This document shows positions 61,605 to 64,000 of a DNA stretch of 64,000 nucleotides, one piece after another; positions within the stretch are counted from its first letter, which is position 1, and each line of letters begins with the position of its first letter. The position numbers were made by a program, and so were the translations under genes. Below the pieces are notes generated by a model that worked only from the letters and a program-made list of their open reading frames with translations, had not been told where the DNA came from and ran no database searches. The DNA comes from Trichococcus alkaliphilus (GTDB lineage: Bacteria > Bacillota > Bacilli > Lactobacillales > Aerococcaceae): positions 1 through 64,000 of the forward strand of contig NZ_PXZT01000006.1 of NCBI RefSeq assembly GCF_003008695.1. Reading direction: 5' to 3'.

Positions 61605-62681
61605 ATGAATAAAAAATACCTTGCATTTTACGTTTCTTCCCACGGCTTCGGCCATATGACCCGCTGCCTGGCAATCATCGAGGAACTTTTGGAAACAACG
61701 GATAATATGATTTATCTGGCGAGTGGCGCCTACCAGAACAGCTTTGCCAGAACCTACCTCGCCCGTTTCGGTGACCGCGTCGTTTACAAGGACATCCGCA
61801 CCGAAGTCGGCCTGGTCAACAGGGAGAACAGTCTGCAGGTCGACATCCCGCGCCTGGAGCACGAGCTGACCGATTTCATGGCCGGCTGGGATACGGCCGT
61901 AGTGGAGGAAGTCGTCTATCTTCAGCATATACCCGTTGCCTGCGTCGTCAGCGACATCAGCGTCATCGGCATCCAAGTGGGGGAACAATTAGGTGTGCGC
62001 AACATCGGCATCGCCAACTTCACTTGGTGCGAACAGTACGAGCACCTCGGCCTTTCCGAAATCCTTATCGCCCGATTCAGGGAAGTCTACGCCAAACTCG
62101 ACCTCCTAATCGAATACGACCTGATGCTGCCGATCCATGACCTGGATGTCCCCAGAAAGAAGATCGGCTTCCTGTCCCGCAAATTCGATCCGGACCGTAT
62201 CGCAGCCATCAAAGAACGATACGGCCCAAGCATCTTCATAACCTGCGGCAAATCCGCCAATCTGGATAATATCCAGATTCACAACTACGACGGTACCATC
62301 TTCGCCACCAGTGGCATCGACATAACCAGCACCGCCAAAATCGTCCAACTCCCCGTCGAAACCTTCGACACCCACAACTACCTCGCCGCCAGCGACATCA
62401 TCATCGCCAAAGCCGGTTGGGGCACCATCTCCGAAGCACTACTTTCCAAAAGTAACCTCGTGCTGATCGAAAGGGAAGGCGTGCTGGAAGATACCGAAAA
62501 CATCAATGAACTGAAACGCAGAGGAGTCGCAGTCTCAATCAAAGAAACCAACTTAGCGCGTATTGATATGCATGCGATCAGCGATCTGAGCGCATCGAAT
62601 ATCGTCAGAGAGAATTTGAATGCTTATAAAAATGCCGTCGAAGAGGTTGTCAGCATTCTGAAATCAAATAGTCACGCCTAA
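61605..62681 (+). CDS. GT-B-fold glycosyltransferase-like protein
   Basis: A 358-residue protein. The start YLAFYVSSHGFGHMTRCLAI is the glycine-rich acceptor loop of MurG- and UGT-like transferases, and AGWGTISEALLSKSNLVLIE is the donor-binding region of the C-terminal domain. It is likely a cytosolic nucleotide-sugar-dependent transferase, but substrates are unknown. The start is ATG 61605, because GAGGTG at 61596-61601 serves it; the ATG at 61593 overlaps that site. GC content returns to the level of the chromosomal flank here. Confidence 0.82.
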   Translation: MNKKYLAFYVSSHGFGHMTRCLAIIEELLETTDNMIYLASGAYQNSFARTYLARFGDRVVYKDIRTEVGLVNRENSLQVDIPRLEHELTDFMAGWDTAVVEEVVYLQHIPVACVVSDISVIGIQVGEQLGVRNIGIANFTWCEQYEHLGLSEILIARFREVYAKLDLLIEYDLMLPIHDLDVPRKKIGFLSRKFDPDRIAAIKERYGPSIFITCGKSANLDNIQIHNYDGTIFATSGIDITSTAKIVQLPVETFDTHNYLAASDIIIAKAGWGTISEALLSKSNLVLIEREGVLEDTENINELKRRGVAVSIKETNLARIDMHAISDLSASNIVRENLNAYKNAVEEVVSILKSNSHA

Positions 62682-62689
62682 GGTGTGAC

Positions 62690-62830
62690 TACCTCCGACA
62701 AGGCATCCCTAACAGGAGAAGAACATACATCCAGCTACACCAACTCCGATGAGAAACCTTTCATCGGAGCTGGAAACATTTTATATTGGCTCACCTTCGA
62801 CAAACACATTCCTCATCGGAGGTGAGAATC
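62690..62830 (+). repeat. GC-rich multi-hairpin repeat, degenerate copy
   Basis: Contains ACTCCGATGAG...TTCATCGGAGC (62752-62782) and CACCTTCGAC...CATCGGAGGTG, with an ACAGGAGAAGAAC spacer resembling those at 20.9 and 24.8 kb. It lies directly after the glycosyltransferase stop and could act as its terminator region. Confidence 0.65.
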
Positions 62831-62953
62831 AGTCAAGGCAATCCCATCATTTCCCGCAAAATAACAGTCCTGGTTCTAGCTCTGGTCAGCGGTGTGCTGG
62901 TGCTTTCCACACTCGTCAGTAGACGGTTTATCGATAAGAGTTAGTTGCATTTT

Positions 62954-63004
62954 AATATAGAAGAAGCTCACCGGCGAAATTCGCCGGTGAGCTTCTTCTA
63001 TATT
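62954..63004. repeat. perfect 25-bp inverted repeat with one-base centre
   Basis: The left arm AATATAGAAGAAGCTCACCG plus GCGAA is the exact reverse complement of the right arm, around a single central A at 62979. The core CACCGGCGAA resembles hairpins of the repeat modules. No T run follows on either strand. It lies between convergent genes. Confidence 0.9.
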
Positions 63005-63175
63005 GCTGGAGGTGGGCTTTCTCCGACTAGGACGGTGCTCGCCGGAGCACAGAGTGCCCTTGCTTTTAATCCACTCAACTCCGACGAGCCGATCCTCATC
63101 GGAGCTAAGATCCCGCAGGAATGCACGAACTCCGGCGAAGCCGTCGCTCACCGGAGGAGAGGGGGCTTCGCCGAA
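63005..63175 (+). repeat. GC-rich multi-hairpin repeat copy
   Basis: Hairpins GGTGGGCTTTCTCCGACTAGGACGG..., AACTCCGACGAGCC...CATCGGAGC and AACTCCGGCGAAGCC...CACCGGAGGAG follow one another with the usual spacing, ending about 35 nt before the EAL gene stop. Confidence 0.72.
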
Positions 63176-63210
63176 CAAACAGGCATTGCCAAGCGCAAAG
63201 CGATGAAAGG

Positions 63211-63915
63211 TCAATGCAATACTTGGCCTTTACCATGGTAGTAGCCTTGCTGATAAACCATGCCTAAGTTTTTAAGCTTGTTGCTGATGCATTCTGACTC
63301 GACTCCTTCAACTATCATTTTAAGATGGTAATAGTTTGACAGATTATGCCAACTAGTCAAGAAATTGAACATGATGTCTTCATTGATGTTTCTGAAATTT
63401 AACAATGAGATTTTAATAGTATGAATATTTTGAATGTTGTTTGATATTAATTCAAAGTTGTTTTGGCCACTCCCTATATCATCAATCGCTAATGAAAAAC
63501 CTTTATCCTTTAGATTTGAGATATAGGTTTGGAGGTGATTCGCTCTTTCGATTGGGTCAAATTCGCAGTAGTGCTCAGTCAATTCGATTGAGATATTTCC
63601 TTTCATCGAGGAAATATTGTCCAAAAAAGTCCAAGTTGAAGGATGTTGCAACTGTTTTGGATGCAAATTCAGCGATAGTTTGGTGTTGCAGTGGCTGGCC
63701 ATTAATTTTTTCAGTTCCCTAAAATAATAAGCCATCAACTTGGAATTGCGTTCTTCCTTCTCAATGAACCACAGGAACATTTTTTCAGGGAAAGCACACA
63801 GCTTTTTTGATCTTAACAAAATTTCGTACCCATCGATACTATTTGTGTGTGAACATAGCATGATTGGCTGACATACCAAGTATAAATCATCTAACAACTC
63901 TTGCATCTTATCCAT
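63211..63915 (-). CDS. EAL-domain protein (putative cyclic-di-GMP phosphodiesterase)
   Basis: A 234-residue stand-alone EAL domain without membrane segment or GGDEF partner. The signature is EILLR in place of EALxR. The other catalytic positions are largely present: Asn in LSLNLHPKQL, Glu in ISIELTEHY, the Asp pair in AIDDIGSG, Lys in HTIKIS, Glu in MIVEGVE, and Gln in QQGYYHGKG. Hydrolysis of cyclic-di-GMP is therefore plausible. The start is ATG 63915, eight bases after GGGGG; a GTG eight codons upstream is rejected. It is the last gene in the window; 63940-64000 holds only part of its upstream region. Confidence 0.85.
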   Translation of the reverse strand: MDKMQELLDDLYLVCQPIMLCSHTNSIDGYEILLRSKKLCAFPEKMFLWFIEKEERNSKLMAYYFRELKKLMASHCNTKLSLNLHPKQLQHPSTWTFLDNISSMKGNISIELTEHYCEFDPIERANHLQTYISNLKDKGFSLAIDDIGSGQNNFELISNNIQNIHTIKISLLNFRNINEDIMFNFLTSWHNLSNYYHLKMIVEGVESECISNKLKNLGMVYQQGYYHGKGQVLH

Positions 63916-64000
63916 TAACTTTTCCCCCTTTACGATCACTGCAAATGAACCAGTGAAAATATGTTGGACCTAATCCTACGGTTTAATAATTACAACGATT

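Noticed and set aside
62822-62944. 40-codon GTG frame with one hydrophobic helix
   Set aside because: The encoded segment (KITVLVLALVSGVLVLSTLV) looks like a membrane helix, but GGAG abuts the GTG directly and the frame begins inside a repeat hairpin. It may be a remnant of a membrane protein but cannot be supported as a gene.

Overview
The window looks like the chromosome of a low-to-moderate GC Gram-positive bacterium of the order Lactobacillales. A Carnobacteriaceae member such as Trichococcus is my best guess, inferred from gene content, strong AGGAGG ribosome binding sites and Rgg, PepS and BspA-type families; no marker gene settles it. Housekeeping and metabolic stretches are relatively GC-rich. 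The surface-polysaccharide locus (about 32.7-53.0 kb) and a short accessory stretch (about 59.0-61.6 kb) are clearly AT-rich, which suggests horizontal acquisition.

Layout. 0-13.9 kb: two tandem paralogous giant secreted proteins built from discoidin-like F5/8C, G5, BIG2 and BspA-type leucine-rich repeat modules. 13.9-17.3 kb: a YeiH-family membrane protein divergent from a LysR regulator, then GMP reductase. 17.3-19.4 kb: a possible untranslated transcript, a previously unlisted 56-codon exported peptide gene, and a divergent Rgg-type regulator that together look like a peptide-pheromone system. 19.5-26.7 kb: F420-type oxidoreductase, tRNA-Arg(CCU), small membrane protein, PepS aminopeptidase, coiled-coil protein, flavodoxin and a NERD/zinc-ribbon protein, interrupted by GC-rich multi-hairpin repeat arrays. 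26.7-32.6 kb: a four-domain CoA-disulfide reductase/rhodanese/TusA/DsrE protein behind a CsoR/CstR-like operator, a YhcH-family protein, a Gfo/Idh oxidoreductase and UvsE.

32.7-53.0 kb is a polysaccharide locus. It has a Wzy-like polymerase on the minus strand beside a decayed IS630 transposase and a broken secreted beta-helix gene. The plus-strand operon starts with an initiating sugar transferase, followed by a WbuB-like glycosyltransferase, the three UDP-L-FucNAc genes (fnlA, fnlB, fnlC), further transferases, a Wzx-like flippase, and a complete CMP-legionaminic acid gene set (legB, legC, ptmE-like, legH, legI, legG, legF). galU follows. Together these predict a cell-surface glycan containing L-FucNAc and a nonulosonic acid.

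54-64 kb is accessory. It holds three tandem paralogous small proteins of unknown family, a trypsin-like protein whose catalytic His appears replaced by Ser, a striking 189-bp tandem array of four-hairpin units, a broken PTS EIIA gene, two adjacent proteins each carrying an R-X4-H HEPN motif (a possible defence module), a GT-B glycosyltransferase, and an EAL-domain protein. The most unusual features are the family of four-hairpin modules dispersed through intergenic space in both orientations, the Rgg/peptide pair, and the two-gene HEPN module.
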